Of a stretch of 64,000 nucleotides of DNA, positions 1-9,466 are shown one piece after another. Source of the DNA: a virus; the IMG/VR virus record IMGVR_UViG_3300032093_000068, positions 21,547 to 85,546 of that record; one strand, 5' to 3'. How positions within the stretch are numbered: the stretch's first letter is position 1; each line of letters begins with the position of its first letter. Under the pieces are notes generated by a model. It saw only the letters and a list, made by a program, of their open reading frames with translations. It did not search any database and was not told the DNA's origin. The translations under genes and the position numbers were made by a program.

Positions 1-1146
1 AGTAAGGAAATATCAACAGCTGTTTCTGAGATATTGACCGCTTTTAAACAAGTAAGTCCAAATGCCAAGGTTAGAGTAACGGGTGGTAATGATAAATACC
101 ACCAAGGAATGAATAGCAAACATCCTAAAGGGTTGGCAATTGACTTAACTGTGGATCCTCAATCAGAAAGAAATAAATTTATTAAAGTGATGGATGAATA
201 CAAGAAAAAAAATTCAGAATTTACTTATATAGACGAATATTCAAGACCTTCAAAACACGCAACCGCACCACACTTCCATTTACAAATAGGTAAAGGAAGT
301 ACAGTTAGTTCAAGTCAAGGAATTCAATCAGACAAGTTACAAAAATTAATGGATCAAGCGGAAAGATCCAAATTTATGAATGAATTCAAAGACATTGCAA
401 ACTCAACAAAACAATTTAAATACGAAAAATTACAAGGAAAAAAAATCCCTTATCAACCTGAGGTTGAAAAATTACAGATAGCTTTACAATTTTTGGGGTA
501 TTCATTACCAAGATGGGGTGTTGACGGATTGTTCGGGCCAGAAACGCAAAGAGCGGTTAAAGCATTTCAAGAAGATAACAATATTTCGGCAACTGGCGTT
601 GCTGCACCTGATGACTTAAAAAAATTGTATGTCTTGTTACTTTTGAAAGGTTTTGAGCAAAGTGATCTATCTCAAATAGAATATGAAGAGGAAATTGATT
701 ATAGTGAAATCCCTCAAACAGGTCCTATAAATTCTAATCAAGTCATTTCCTTTTTCGTTAAAAAAGGATTAACTAAAGAACATTCTGCGGCAATTGCTGG
801 AAATTTGTTTCAGGAATCAAATCTAAATCCATCAGCGGTAAATAAAAGGTCGAAAGCTTTCGGACTCGCTCAATGGTATAAAACACGTTTTGATAGTTTG
901 AAACAATTTATGCAATCAAAAGGGTATGAATTATCAAATCCAATTGGTCAATTGGAATTTATTTGGGAGGAATTACAAACTACCGAAAAAAGAGCATATA
1001 ATGATTTTATAAATCAAGATAATCTTAAAGATATGGTTAAAACATTTGCGAGAAAATATGAACGTATGGGTATATTTGAAGCTAATATGCCAAAAAGAAT
1101 AAGGTATGCTAAACAATTTTTGGATCAATATAATAGTACTACGTAA
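1..1146 (+). CDS. Three-domain murein hydrolase (M15-like peptidase, PG-binding, tail lysozyme), 5' partial
   Basis: The frame is open to the first base, so the start lies outside the window. Three domains can be read in order. First is an M15-type zinc peptidase core with the pattern SKHxxGLAID followed by PHFHLQ, giving H, D and H zinc/catalytic ligands. Next, around positions 450-640, is a peptidoglycan-binding helical domain (VDGLFGPETQRAVKAFQ). Last, from about 740 onward, is a phage tail-lysozyme-like domain with AAIAGNLFQESNLNP, whose Glu is the probable catalytic residue. The protein probably cuts peptide and glycan bonds of peptidoglycan, either during entry as a virion enzyme or at lysis. 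No signal peptide can be judged because the N-terminus is missing. Domain calls come from motif recognition only. Confidence 0.75.
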   Translation, partial: SKEISTAVSEILTAFKQVSPNAKVRVTGGNDKYHQGMNSKHPKGLAIDLTVDPQSERNKFIKVMDEYKKKNSEFTYIDEYSRPSKHATAPHFHLQIGKGSTVSSSQGIQSDKLQKLMDQAERSKFMNEFKDIANSTKQFKYEKLQGKKIPYQPEVEKLQIALQFLGYSLPRWGVDGLFGPETQRAVKAFQEDNNISATGVAAPDDLKKLYVLLLLKGFEQSDLSQIEYEEEIDYSEIPQTGPINSNQVISFFVKKGLTKEHSAAIAGNLFQESNLNPSAVNKRSKAFGLAQWYKTRFDSLKQFMQSKGYELSNPIGQLEFIWEELQTTEKRAYNDFINQDNLKDMVKTFARKYERMGIFEANMPKRIRYAKQFLDQYNSTT

Positions 1147-1164
1147 CAATTGTCAATAACGATA

Positions 1165-1172
1165 TATTTATA
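1165..1172 (+). promoter_or_regulatory. Putative late-promoter motif TATTTATA
   Basis: TATTTATA lies in the 72-base gap before the gene starting at 1219, the first gap after the lysin gene. It matches the directional motif seen before most transcription-unit heads in this window. Promoter function is inferred from position only. Confidence 0.4.
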
Positions 1173-1218
1173 AAATAAAAATCTAAAAGATTATCAACTT
1201 TTTTTAAAAAAAAACAAA

Positions 1219-2622
1219 ATGGGAAAATTAAAACCAATAGGAAGTGAAAAATTAGAGGGTCAAGATAAAATCTCTCGTATTTTGGAAATCTCCAATTACA
1301 AATTTGTTGAACCAAATTCTGTAAATGAAAACACTTCAAATGAATATAATATTCAATTATCTGATGGTAACACATATCACATTGACAAAGAAAAAAATGG
1401 TTATGTTATCAAAAGAACTATAAGTGAAGGTGTTACAGAATATTTAGAACCTATGAAAAATAGGAAATTTTATTCGTCATATTCACAAGCATTTAAAAGA
1501 TTAAATCTTATAGCTAAAGAAATTAACACGGCAACAGGTAATGATGGTGGTATTTCATTATTTGGAGAGCAAAAAAAATTCGTTCTCAAAACACCAAAAC
1601 AAGAAATGCCGGTAGAACCACCTGCAGCTCCTGAACCAGTTCCCGCACCCGCCCCTTCACCTGAACCGGCACCTTCTGATATGGACACTGAAATGCCGCC
1701 AATGGATGATCAAATGGAGGAACCACCATCAGAAGAAATGCCATCGGATGATATGTCTATTGATGAACCTGAAATGGATTCTCAACCAGAAGATGACACT
1801 GATGGAGAAGGAACTGTTACCTTTAAAACAATTCAAAAATTAACAGGAAAATTAGCACAAAAATTAAGAAAATTAAATCAGGGTGAAGAGCCAATATCTG
1901 CAGATGATACAAAATATGTTATAAATTCTGTATTATCTGCAGTTGATCTATCTGTATTGTCTGATGAAGATATGGAAGAAATTATCGGTAGATTAGAAGA
2001 TTCTGAAATGCAATCTGATGAAGAGCCTGAAATGGAAGAACCATCAGATGATATGGAAATTGACCAACCTGAAGATGAATTGGAAGGGTCTGAGGAACAA
2101 TTACCTGAAATGGAAATGTATGAAGATGACACTGAAGAGCAATACGAAGGTTTAATTGGTGGTAAATATGATTTAGGATTTAGTGATAAACCAAAATCAG
2201 AAACAAAAGAGATGAATTTCAACAACTATGTTAAAAGAAGGTTTTCAAATGAAATCAAAAATAAGATGGGTGAAATGATGGAAGAAGATGAGATTGAAGG
2301 ATTAGGTGGTGTATTTGATGACATTTTTTCAGAATCAAAAGTTGATAGTATTATAAAATCTTATTTTGTTGAAACTGAATCGGAAAAAAAATATTTGCAA
2401 GAACAAAATAAAAGAAAATTTTTAACCGAAAAAGCAAAAAAAATTAAAACGATGAAAGAAGTTAAAAATCTTTCAGAAACCTATATTCAAGAATCAACAT
2501 CATCCAAATTTTTAGACAGATATTCAAAAGCTTCATTTGTCGGAAAAACAAATAAGAAAAATTTGGTTTTTGAAGTTAATGGAAAACAATATAAAATAAC
2601 ACCTGACGGAGCGATTCTATGA
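1219..2622 (+). CDS. Acidic Pro/Met-rich protein, probable virion or prohead-core component
   Basis: I do not recognise the family. The 467-residue protein has a basic/mixed N-terminal part (about 1-125), then a Pro-Ala-Glu stretch (about 133-160), then long acidic segments rich in D, E, M and P (about 160-310), and a basic C-terminal part ending in a short folded-looking segment (LVFEVNGKQYKI). Alternating acidic low-complexity and basic regions resemble prohead core or scaffold proteins of T4-like phages, and the gene lies upstream of the terminase/portal block. The N-terminus contains RILEIS, which fits the (L/I)xE rule of the prohead protease. ATG 1219 follows an A-rich leader without Shine-Dalgarno. 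It overlaps the next gene by 4 bases (ATGA), which suggests translational coupling. The role is inference. Confidence 0.7.
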   Translation: MGKLKPIGSEKLEGQDKISRILEISNYKFVEPNSVNENTSNEYNIQLSDGNTYHIDKEKNGYVIKRTISEGVTEYLEPMKNRKFYSSYSQAFKRLNLIAKEINTATGNDGGISLFGEQKKFVLKTPKQEMPVEPPAAPEPVPAPAPSPEPAPSDMDTEMPPMDDQMEEPPSEEMPSDDMSIDEPEMDSQPEDDTDGEGTVTFKTIQKLTGKLAQKLRKLNQGEEPISADDTKYVINSVLSAVDLSVLSDEDMEEIIGRLEDSEMQSDEEPEMEEPSDDMEIDQPEDELEGSEEQLPEMEMYEDDTEEQYEGLIGGKYDLGFSDKPKSETKEMNFNNYVKRRFSNEIKNKMGEMMEEDEIEGLGGVFDDIFSESKVDSIIKSYFVETESEKKYLQEQNKRKFLTEKAKKIKTMKEVKNLSETYIQESTSSKFLDRYSKASFVGKTNKKNLVFEVNGKQYKITPDGAIL

Positions 2623-3032
2623 GTTATCTAATTTATGTCAATGGTTTAGGTCCGAATTATAAAGGGGATAATATATACGAATTTATTTTTTCCGATGTAA
2701 AAAATGAAATTTGGGGAGAAGGGTGGGAATCAAAACCATCAAACGGAAATCCTTTACCTCCTGACATAGAACTTATTAGAAAGGTTGGAGTTTTAAAAAA
2801 TGATGAGATTAAATTAACCTTAATTCAAGAATCAGATTTTTTTTCTATGACCGACGCTTTGGATGACGTGATCGCATTGGCTTGGGAAAGTGAAGATTCC
2901 GATGTTAATTTTGACATTGAAAAAAGATTAGTATTCAGGTTTGGTGAGGATGAAAAAACAATAAAAAATAAACTATATGAAAGAGATATAGTATTAGAAT
3001 TTGATAAACAAGTTGTTTATGAAAAAGAATAA
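2619..3032 (+). CDS. Hypothetical protein, 137 aa
   Basis: This is a small acidic, mixed alpha/beta-looking protein of unknown function (starts MSYLIYVNGLGPNYKG). No motif was recognised and there is no signal peptide or membrane segment. Its ATG overlaps the stop of the upstream acidic protein by 4 bases, and its 3' end overlaps the ATG of the next gene, so the three genes at 1219-3807 form one translationally coupled unit. Position among head and packaging genes suggests a minor virion or assembly role, by context only. Confidence 0.7.
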   Translation: MSYLIYVNGLGPNYKGDNIYEFIFSDVKNEIWGEGWESKPSNGNPLPPDIELIRKVGVLKNDEIKLTLIQESDFFSMTDALDDVIALAWESEDSDVNFDIEKRLVFRFGEDEKTIKNKLYERDIVLEFDKQVVYEKE

Positions 3033-3807
3033 ATTAGCATTTAAATTAATTGACATGGGACTTAAAGCAGAAACATTAGCAAATTTAACTGAATCTCAAT
3101 TAAGATTGTTATATAATAAACTAAACGAGGGGAAAAAAGAACCTAAGGAGCAAGTGACTCAAATAACGGAGCCATCAAAACCTTCATATAAAGTCGGTCC
3201 AAAAGGAGGAAATCTACCACCATCACCTAAAGGGTATTCGATGACAAAAAATACTGATGGTACTATGTCGGCAACGCCAAATGAGGGGGAAATGAAAGAA
3301 GGGAAAAAAAAGTCAAAAAAATACAACCCTTGGGCGATTTGCACCGCATCTGTAGGTAGAGAGGATAAGAAAAAATATGAAAAATGCGTTATGGACGTAA
3401 AAAAATCCATTAAAGAAGGAAAAGATCCTGTGAATTTGTTTTTGGAAGAAAAAATTGTATCTTTGCTTGAAAAGCATATACAACCAAAAATATCCAAAAA
3501 AGAATTTTTACAAATGATATCCGAAACTGAAACCGCTCCTGCAAAACCAAAAGAAAAGGAAAAAGAAAAGGTTAAACCAAAAACACCTTTCAGTCCTAAA
3601 CCTGGTGTCAAACCAAATCCAAAGGCTAAGTCAAAAAGGGAAACAAACGAGCAGGAAACTGCAGATCCGATAGTAAAACCAAAAACACCAACTACTAAAC
3701 CTAAAACACCATTTAGTCCAAAACCAGGTGTGAACCCAAGACCTAAAGCGGGAAAAAAATCAGTACCGACATGGTTAAAGTGGGATAATCTTGGTCTTAA
3801 TTTTTAA
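3019..3807 (+). CDS. Basic Pro/Lys-rich hypothetical virion protein with duplicated C-terminal motif
   Basis: The family is not recognised. I chose ATG 3019 (MKKNKLAFKLIDMG) over a TTG 18 bases upstream. Visible parts are a helical N-terminus (QLRLLYNKLNEG, with an LNE site), a glycine/proline segment, a small Cys-containing module (NPWAICTASVGR, then KYEKCVMDVKK), a helical region (KIVSLLEKHIQPKISKKEFLQ), and a Lys/Pro-rich tail. The tail carries the peptide KPKTPFSPKPGV twice (near positions 3576 and 3699). The repeats are probably an internal duplication. The Cys module looks like one carried by several uncharacterised phage proteins. The basic, disordered tail could bind DNA or acidic scaffold, which is speculation. 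Confidence 0.7.
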   Translation: MKKNKLAFKLIDMGLKAETLANLTESQLRLLYNKLNEGKKEPKEQVTQITEPSKPSYKVGPKGGNLPPSPKGYSMTKNTDGTMSATPNEGEMKEGKKKSKKYNPWAICTASVGREDKKKYEKCVMDVKKSIKEGKDPVNLFLEEKIVSLLEKHIQPKISKKEFLQMISETETAPAKPKEKEKEKVKPKTPFSPKPGVKPNPKAKSKRETNEQETADPIVKPKTPTTKPKTPFSPKPGVNPRPKAGKKSVPTWLKWDNLGLNF

Positions 3808-3816
3808 TTAATAGTT

Positions 3817-5052
3817 ATGGCAAAATATAGAACAATCAAAGAAGCACCAATTGATTACGAAGGTCCAGAGAGAATGGATCCAAGTATAGAAAGAAAAATT
3901 ACATCTAAAACTACTCCTTACGCAGGTCACCCTGGACTTCCTAAATTAGACAGAGATGTTGTTGAGTTAATTTCCTCTCAGAGGTTTAAACAATCTGTAG
4001 AAAATGTAAGAAGATTTATGGGTGATACATCATCAATACAAGGACCTCCACAAAGAGTTCTCATGGGATTGATGCAATCTGCAATGAGATTATTTCCAAA
4101 AATATCTCAAATTGAATCCAATAATAAAGAATTTTTGGAAAATTTGGCGGTAGAACTTGTTAAAAAGGAATTAGCAATACCTGAAGGATCTTTACAATTT
4201 GACGCACAATTAGTTTCAGGGATGATGGGAGCATCTGAAGGTATGCAAGGGTCACCTGAAGAACCTTCACCTGAAGAAGTTAAGGACGCTTTTGCAAGTG
4301 CTAACGAAAACGCTGACGAATTAGAGGCCTTTATGGATGCTATGGAACAATTTGACCAACAAAAAGCAAAAAGAAGGTTTATTAACGCTTTAATTGGTGG
4401 AGCATCAAAAAAGGGTCACTATATGTATCAATTAGTAGCGGATGAATTAAATAGAATTCATCCTGAGCTAATTAGATTATACGGTATGTCTCAATCAATT
4501 TTAGACCACCTTTACTGGATTTATCCTGAAGATATGTCATCTATGATGGCCGCAGGTGGTTCAGGACAAGCGGGACAATCTGAAATAGACACAGAAACTG
4601 ATCCACCGACTGTTATAGCTAGAGGTATTTCTTTTCCAATTTTACTACATGAATTAGTTAAAGGTGTTTTTGAAGTGTTAGGAACTCACGGACTACCTGA
4701 TGATCCTCGTCAAGCTGAAATGGTAATTGCGTCACAAGATACATTACCTGCAGAAATTTGGGATTTAAGATTAGGTCCGATTTTTTGGGAAAAATTCACC
4801 GCCGCTTATCCTGACGAATTATTTGAAGAGGATAAAAAATACATTCAACATTATCTATTCCAAAGATTTTCAGCCTTGGATCCAAAAAAGTTTTTCAAAC
4901 TAACTCAATTTATTTTATCTGATAATCCTAAAGGTAAACAAGCTTTACAATTTATGGTTGATGAAATTGTTGAGGAGCTTAAAGAACAAAATAAGAAAGG
5001 AATGTTTGGTGACGAAGACTATGATGAGGATGAGGATGAACCGACAGTTTAA
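3817..5052 (+). CDS. Conserved-looking hypothetical phage protein directly upstream of terminase
   Basis: This is a 411-residue soluble protein, mostly helical, with Met-rich acidic stretches (MMGASEGMQ, then EEPSPEEVKDAF) and an acidic C-terminus (EDYDEDEDEP). I do not recognise it. Its stop is 3 bases from the ATG of the large terminase gene, so the two are co-translated. In T4 the gene before the large terminase encodes the small terminase, but that protein is much shorter and no DNA-binding motif is visible here, so I do not transfer that name. A packaging or portal-associated role is possible from context. ATG 3817 follows an AT-rich leader with no Shine-Dalgarno. Confidence 0.7.
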   Translation: MAKYRTIKEAPIDYEGPERMDPSIERKITSKTTPYAGHPGLPKLDRDVVELISSQRFKQSVENVRRFMGDTSSIQGPPQRVLMGLMQSAMRLFPKISQIESNNKEFLENLAVELVKKELAIPEGSLQFDAQLVSGMMGASEGMQGSPEEPSPEEVKDAFASANENADELEAFMDAMEQFDQQKAKRRFINALIGGASKKGHYMYQLVADELNRIHPELIRLYGMSQSILDHLYWIYPEDMSSMMAAGGSGQAGQSEIDTETDPPTVIARGISFPILLHELVKGVFEVLGTHGLPDDPRQAEMVIASQDTLPAEIWDLRLGPIFWEKFTAAYPDELFEEDKKYIQHYLFQRFSALDPKKFFKLTQFILSDNPKGKQALQFMVDEIVEELKEQNKKGMFGDEDYDEDEDEPTV

Positions 5053-5055
5053 TTA

Positions 5056-6831
5056 ATGTCATACACAAAAGAACAAGTATTAATTGAATATGTGAAGTGC
5101 GTAAAGGATACCCCTTACGCACTTCGCACATATTTACAAACCTACGATAATACTGTTTCAAAATATGTTCCGTTAGAATTATTTCCTGATCAAGTTTCCT
5201 TACTTGATGATTACGAAAACTACAACGAAAATATTGCATTAAAATATCGTCAAGCTGGAGTTTCAACAGTAACAGCAGCTTGGGCGTCCAAAAAATTGGC
5301 TTTTGCTAAAAAACAAAAACCCGAAAAAATATTGATTATTGCAAACAAACTTGACACTGCGCAAGAAATGGCAAATAAAATAAGGGCTTTTGTTGAACAA
5401 TGGCCTTCGTGGGTTGATATTGGATTTACAAAAGAAAAAAACTCACAAAGACATTATAAATTAACAAACGGGTGTGAGGTAAAAGCGGTCGCAACATCAA
5501 AGGATGCTTTACGTGGATATACACCAACAATATTAATTTTTGACGAAGCCGCTTATATTGAAGCGGATTCCGATTTTTGGTCGGCTTGTATGGCGTCTTT
5601 ATCTACAGGTGGTAAAGTTATCGTTATTTCAACACCTAACGGTCACGATCCGATTTATTATGAAATTTATGATCAGGCAAATCGTGGTATGAACGATTTT
5701 AAAATCTCTGAGATGTATTGGTATAAAGATCCAAGATACACCAAAGATTTATATTTTGTTAAAACTGAAGATATAATTGATTATTTTTTAAATAAACAAA
5801 ATTATAAGCCAAACCAAGTAATACAATTTGATGATTATGATGTTACAAATTTAGAACATCAGCAAAAAATCAAAGATTATATTCACGATGGATTCAAACC
5901 TAGCTCAACTTGGTTTGAATCTATGGTTAAAAAATTAAAATACGATAAAAGAAAAGTTAGCCAGGAATTAGAAACAAACTTTCTTGGTTCAGGTGACAAC
6001 GTATTTGATTCAAAAATACTTCAAAAAATAAAAGAAAATTTTATTGCTGAACCTGAAAATAGAATGATGTCCAACTCTTTATGGATATGGAAAGAACCTG
6101 TTATGGGACATAAATACGTGATGGGTGTTGATGTTAGTAGAGGGGATAGTGAAGATTATTCTACATTTGAAATAATAGATTTTGACGCAAGGGAACAAGT
6201 TGCGGAGTATGTTGGAAAAATACCTCCAGATGTTATGGCTGAAATTTGTTTTAAATGGGCAAATATGTATTCTGCGTTTGTTGTAATTGATATTACTGGA
6301 GGAATGGGTGTATCTACATCAAGAAAAATGCAAGAATTGGGTTATAAAAATTTATACGTTGATGGTGTTGATTATCAAAATAAATGGAAATACGATCCAA
6401 AACAAGCGGAAAAAATACCAGGTATTAATTTTAATTCAAAAAGAGTTCAAATTATTGCATCATTTGAAGAAGCTATTAGACATGAGTTTGTAATTAAAAG
6501 TACAAGATTGTGGGGTGAGATGAATAATTTTGTTTATGTAAATGGAAGACCTGACCATCAAAAGGGGGGTCATGACGACTTAATTATGTCAATTGCTATG
6601 GCGATGTATGTTGCTGAATCATCATTTAGTCAATTAACCAAAGTTACAGAACAGACCAAAGCTATGATTAATTCTTGGACAGTTCAAGTGGATGATACAC
6701 CATCAAAAACAATCGCATTTAATCCACAATCACCAAACATACCATCACGATATCAAGATCCAAATTTTAATTCAGGACCATCAAGAGAAGATTACGTCAA
6801 ATATGGTTGGCTTTTTGGTGGTATGAGGTGA
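5056..6831 (+). CDS. Terminase large subunit (T4 gp17-like)
   Basis: This is the ATP-driven DNA packaging motor and headful nuclease. In the 591 residues the ATPase domain shows a variant P-loop KYRQAGVST at about 63-71 and a Walker B ILIFDEAA at about 159-166, followed by the coupling motif VISTPNG near 195. The P-loop has Arg before the loop and no GK(S/T) lysine, a form seen in many phage terminases. The RNase-H-like nuclease half shows acidic clusters in MGVDVSRGDSEDYSTF, VVIDITGGMG and GGHDDLIMS, which supply the three metal-binding Asp positions. Length matches gp17. It is followed by the portal gene, as in T4-like genomes. The ATG lies only 3 bases after the previous stop. A shorter ORF inside it in another frame is a shadow. 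Confidence 0.95.
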   Translation: MSYTKEQVLIEYVKCVKDTPYALRTYLQTYDNTVSKYVPLELFPDQVSLLDDYENYNENIALKYRQAGVSTVTAAWASKKLAFAKKQKPEKILIIANKLDTAQEMANKIRAFVEQWPSWVDIGFTKEKNSQRHYKLTNGCEVKAVATSKDALRGYTPTILIFDEAAYIEADSDFWSACMASLSTGGKVIVISTPNGHDPIYYEIYDQANRGMNDFKISEMYWYKDPRYTKDLYFVKTEDIIDYFLNKQNYKPNQVIQFDDYDVTNLEHQQKIKDYIHDGFKPSSTWFESMVKKLKYDKRKVSQELETNFLGSGDNVFDSKILQKIKENFIAEPENRMMSNSLWIWKEPVMGHKYVMGVDVSRGDSEDYSTFEIIDFDAREQVAEYVGKIPPDVMAEICFKWANMYSAFVVIDITGGMGVSTSRKMQELGYKNLYVDGVDYQNKWKYDPKQAEKIPGINFNSKRVQIIASFEEAIRHEFVIKSTRLWGEMNNFVYVNGRPDHQKGGHDDLIMSIAMAMYVAESSFSQLTKVTEQTKAMINSWTVQVDDTPSKTIAFNPQSPNIPSRYQDPNFNSGPSREDYVKYGWLFGGMR

Positions 6832-6873
6832 TATTTATTTTTTAGCTACAAAATAGATGTTTATCTATTTATT
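6832..6873 (+). promoter_or_regulatory. Two copies of the late-promoter-like motif before the portal gene
   Basis: TATTTATT occurs at 6832-6839, right at the terminase stop, and again at 6866-6873, about 20 bases before the portal ATG. They fill most of the only sizeable gap between terminase and portal. They match the motif found before other unit heads. Which copy is used cannot be told from sequence. Confidence 0.4.
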
Positions 6874-6893
6874 GTTGTAGTTAATATTATATT

Positions 6894-8717
6894 ATGGAAA
6901 ATAATAAAAATCTTACAGTTTGGCAAAGATTAACCCAAACATTTGGTCCCTATTCTTTATTGGGTCAAGATTATCCAACATACCAATACGATAAAAAGGA
7001 ATTATTAAAAACAACTTCTAAAGATCAATTTGAAAAAGAGAAGTTGCAAGCTCAGCAAACTTATTATCTTGCCAATCAATGGACAAAAATTGAAAACAAT
7101 TTATATACCCAAGCAACATATTATGAACCAACAAGGTTGGCGTCATTTTATGATTTCGAATCTATGGAGTATACCCCCGAGATATCGGCAGCTCTTGACA
7201 TATACGGTGAAGAATCAACAACAGTAAATCAAGATGGGTTAATGGTTCAGGTTTATTCTGATTCGCAAAGAATTAAATCTATATTATCAGATTTATTTAA
7301 CAATGCCCTTGATGTTAATACCAACTTACCTATGTGGACTCGTAATACATGTAAGTATGGTGATAATTTCGTTTATTTGAAACTTGATCCCGAAAAGGGT
7401 GTTGTTGGATGTATGCAATTACCAAATATTGAAATTGAAAGGTTGGAAATGGGTATGGCTTCTAAAACTTACAACAAAGAAACTGATCCAAGAAACACGG
7501 GTTTGAAATTTACTTGGAAAGCTCGTGATATGGAATTTAATTCTTGGGAAATTGCACATTTCAGATTGTTAGGTGACGATAGAAAACTTCCTTATGGTAC
7601 GTCAATGTTGGAAAAAGCAAGACGTATTTGGAAACAATTAATTTTGGCCGAAGATGCGATGTTAATTTACCGTACATCAAGAGCACCCGAAAGAAGAATC
7701 TTTAAAGTCTTTGTGGGGAATATGGATGATCAAGATGTTGAAGCTTATGTTAATCGTGTTGCAAACAAATTCAAACGCCAACAAGTGGTTGATCACAAGA
7801 CAGGAAATGTTGATATGAGATTTAATCAAATGGCAGTTGATCAAGATTATTTTGTTCCTGTTAGAGATCCGGCTCAAGCGAGTCCAATAGAAACTTTACC
7901 CGGAGCTCAAAACTTAGCAGAAATTGCCGACATCGAGTATATTCAAAAGAAATTATTAACCGCGCTTCGGGTACCAAAAGCGTTTTTAGGTTTTGAGGAA
8001 CCAGTCGGTGATGGCAAAAATTTATCTTTAATGGATATTCGTTTCGCAAGAACAATAAATAGGATTCAAAAAAGTATGTTATCTGAAATGAATAAAATTG
8101 CAATTATTCATTTATTTTTATTGGGATTTGAAGATGAATTAAGTAATTTTACGTTGGGATTAAATAATCCTTCAAAACAAGCAGATTTATTAGGTATTGA
8201 TGTTTGGAAGGAAAAAATGTTGCTTTATAAAGATGCGGTTGCCGCTATTGAAGGAATTGCCCCTGTATCAGTTTCGTGGGCTAAAAAACATATTTTAGGA
8301 TTTTCGGATGAAGAAATCAAACTTGATCTACAACAGCAAAGAATTGAAAAAGCGGTTGGTGCTGAATTAACAAATACGGCAACAATTATAGTTCATACAG
8401 GAATATTTGACAATGTTGATAAATTATATGGTCAGCAGACAGGAACAACTGCCGCTGCCGGTACCGCTCCACCACCGCCGCCTGGTGGTATGGAAGATAT
8501 GGGAGGATTGGGATCTGAAGCTCCACCACCTCCACCACCATCACCTGAACCAGGTGGTGAAGCGGGTGTAACGCCAGAATCAAAAATAAGAGATAATATG
8601 AACATTTTGCTTGAACGAAATGATATGTTAAGTGACGATGATTTTATTGATTTGTCAAAGGCAAGAAATTCTTTGGGTGATATTGGCGATGAACTTGATA
8701 GATTATTAAATGATTGA
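6894..8717 (+). CDS. Portal protein (T4 gp20-like)
   Basis: This protein forms the dodecameric vertex through which DNA is packaged and to which the neck attaches. It has 607 residues and follows the terminase. Portal-like features include the N-terminal region ending in SFYDFESMEYTPEISAALDI, the stem region with WKQLILAEDAMLIYRTSRAP, and AEIADIEYIQKKLLTALRVP followed by FLGFEE. These fit the gp20 family as I know it. The C-terminal roughly 90 residues are unusual: a Pro/Gly-rich segment with two proline runs (APPPPPGG and APPPPPPSP) precedes an acidic helical tail. T4 gp20 is 524 residues, so this tail accounts for most of the extra length. The 3' end overlaps a possible TTG start of the next gene, but that gene probably starts at 8741. 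Confidence 0.93.
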   Translation: MENNKNLTVWQRLTQTFGPYSLLGQDYPTYQYDKKELLKTTSKDQFEKEKLQAQQTYYLANQWTKIENNLYTQATYYEPTRLASFYDFESMEYTPEISAALDIYGEESTTVNQDGLMVQVYSDSQRIKSILSDLFNNALDVNTNLPMWTRNTCKYGDNFVYLKLDPEKGVVGCMQLPNIEIERLEMGMASKTYNKETDPRNTGLKFTWKARDMEFNSWEIAHFRLLGDDRKLPYGTSMLEKARRIWKQLILAEDAMLIYRTSRAPERRIFKVFVGNMDDQDVEAYVNRVANKFKRQQVVDHKTGNVDMRFNQMAVDQDYFVPVRDPAQASPIETLPGAQNLAEIADIEYIQKKLLTALRVPKAFLGFEEPVGDGKNLSLMDIRFARTINRIQKSMLSEMNKIAIIHLFLLGFEDELSNFTLGLNNPSKQADLLGIDVWKEKMLLYKDAVAAIEGIAPVSVSWAKKHILGFSDEEIKLDLQQQRIEKAVGAELTNTATIIVHTGIFDNVDKLYGQQTGTTAAAGTAPPPPPGGMEDMGGLGSEAPPPPPPSPEPGGEAGVTPESKIRDNMNILLERNDMLSDDDFIDLSKARNSLGDIGDELDRLLND

Positions 8718-8725
8718 TATTTATA
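8718..8725 (+). promoter_or_regulatory. Late-promoter-like motif GATATTTATA
   Basis: The motif starts inside the portal stop region (G at 8716) and ends 15 bases before ATG 8741. The same motif at similar spacing precedes several other genes on both strands. Confidence 0.45.
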
Positions 8726-8740
8726 TTAAAACAGAAAAAA

Positions 8741-9466
8741 ATGAAAATAGGTGTATTAAAATCAAAAGTTGAAAAATTATTATCTGAAGCTTACACAAAA
8801 GGCACTTTTAAAGAAGAAATAAAAAATTTTAACAAGAATGTTTTATCAAATAAAAACATATCAAAACTATTTTATCTATATGATGAATTATCATCAAACA
8901 AAGGATATGATAAAAATGTTGCAGAAGATTTTGTTTTTGAATCAATAACTATGTTTGAAAACATATCAAACAAAATAGATAGAAGTGATTTGGATAGAAT
9001 AAGAAAATGGACAATTGGAATTAATTCGCATAATCAATATATCACAATTGATAATTTATTTTATAATTCATATGATGTTGCATTTTTGGAAAATAAAGTT
9101 AAAAGCAAACATGCTATAGTTGAGACATTAACGAAAAAAGAGATAATTGAGGAAAAAACTCCAATTTATCTTCCGATATCTTCTATGGTTAAGATCGCAA
9201 ATAAAACAATTGACGATTTTATTTCAACTTTGAATGAGTCAGAAAAAAAAGAACTTACATCGTTATTAAACGAAAGTGATCAGGTTTTAATGGAAAAATA
9301 TAATTCTTTTAAAGATGAGGCTGTTGTTAAACTTGTTGTTGCTATGGAAAATGAAGATGACCAAAATGTTAAAAATACAATTTCAGAAACAATAGACACC
9401 ATCAAAAGAAAAAAATATGATCGTTTAGAATATTTCCGATTGAAAAACTTGGTTAATAACATATAA
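8741..9466 (+). CDS. Hypothetical protein in prohead-core position (between portal and protease)
   Basis: The family is not recognised. I start it at ATG 8741 rather than the upstream TTG at 8714, because the promoter-like motif lies between them and the ATG has an A-rich leader. The protein is about 241 residues, highly helical, rich in Lys, Glu, Asn and Ser, with no membrane segment. Its N-terminus (MKIGVLKSKVEKLLSEAY) resembles capsid-targeting peptides of T4 internal proteins: a short basic helix ending in an (L/I)xE site, here LSE before Ala. T4 places small prohead-core genes 67 and 68 between portal and protease, so a core/internal-protein role is plausible by synteny. The function is inference. 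Confidence 0.7.
   Translation: MKIGVLKSKVEKLLSEAYTKGTFKEEIKNFNKNVLSNKNISKLFYLYDELSSNKGYDKNVAEDFVFESITMFENISNKIDRSDLDRIRKWTIGINSHNQYITIDNLFYNSYDVAFLENKVKSKHAIVETLTKKEIIEEKTPIYLPISSMVKIANKTIDDFISTLNESEKKELTSLLNESDQVLMEKYNSFKDEAVVKLVVAMENEDDQNVKNTISETIDTIKRKKYDRLEYFRLKNLVNNI

Noticed and set aside
3159-3611. A 150-codon antisense ORF
   Set aside because: It lies fully opposite a plausible sense gene in a coupled operon and has hydrophobic low-complexity composition typical of the complement of Lys-rich codons.
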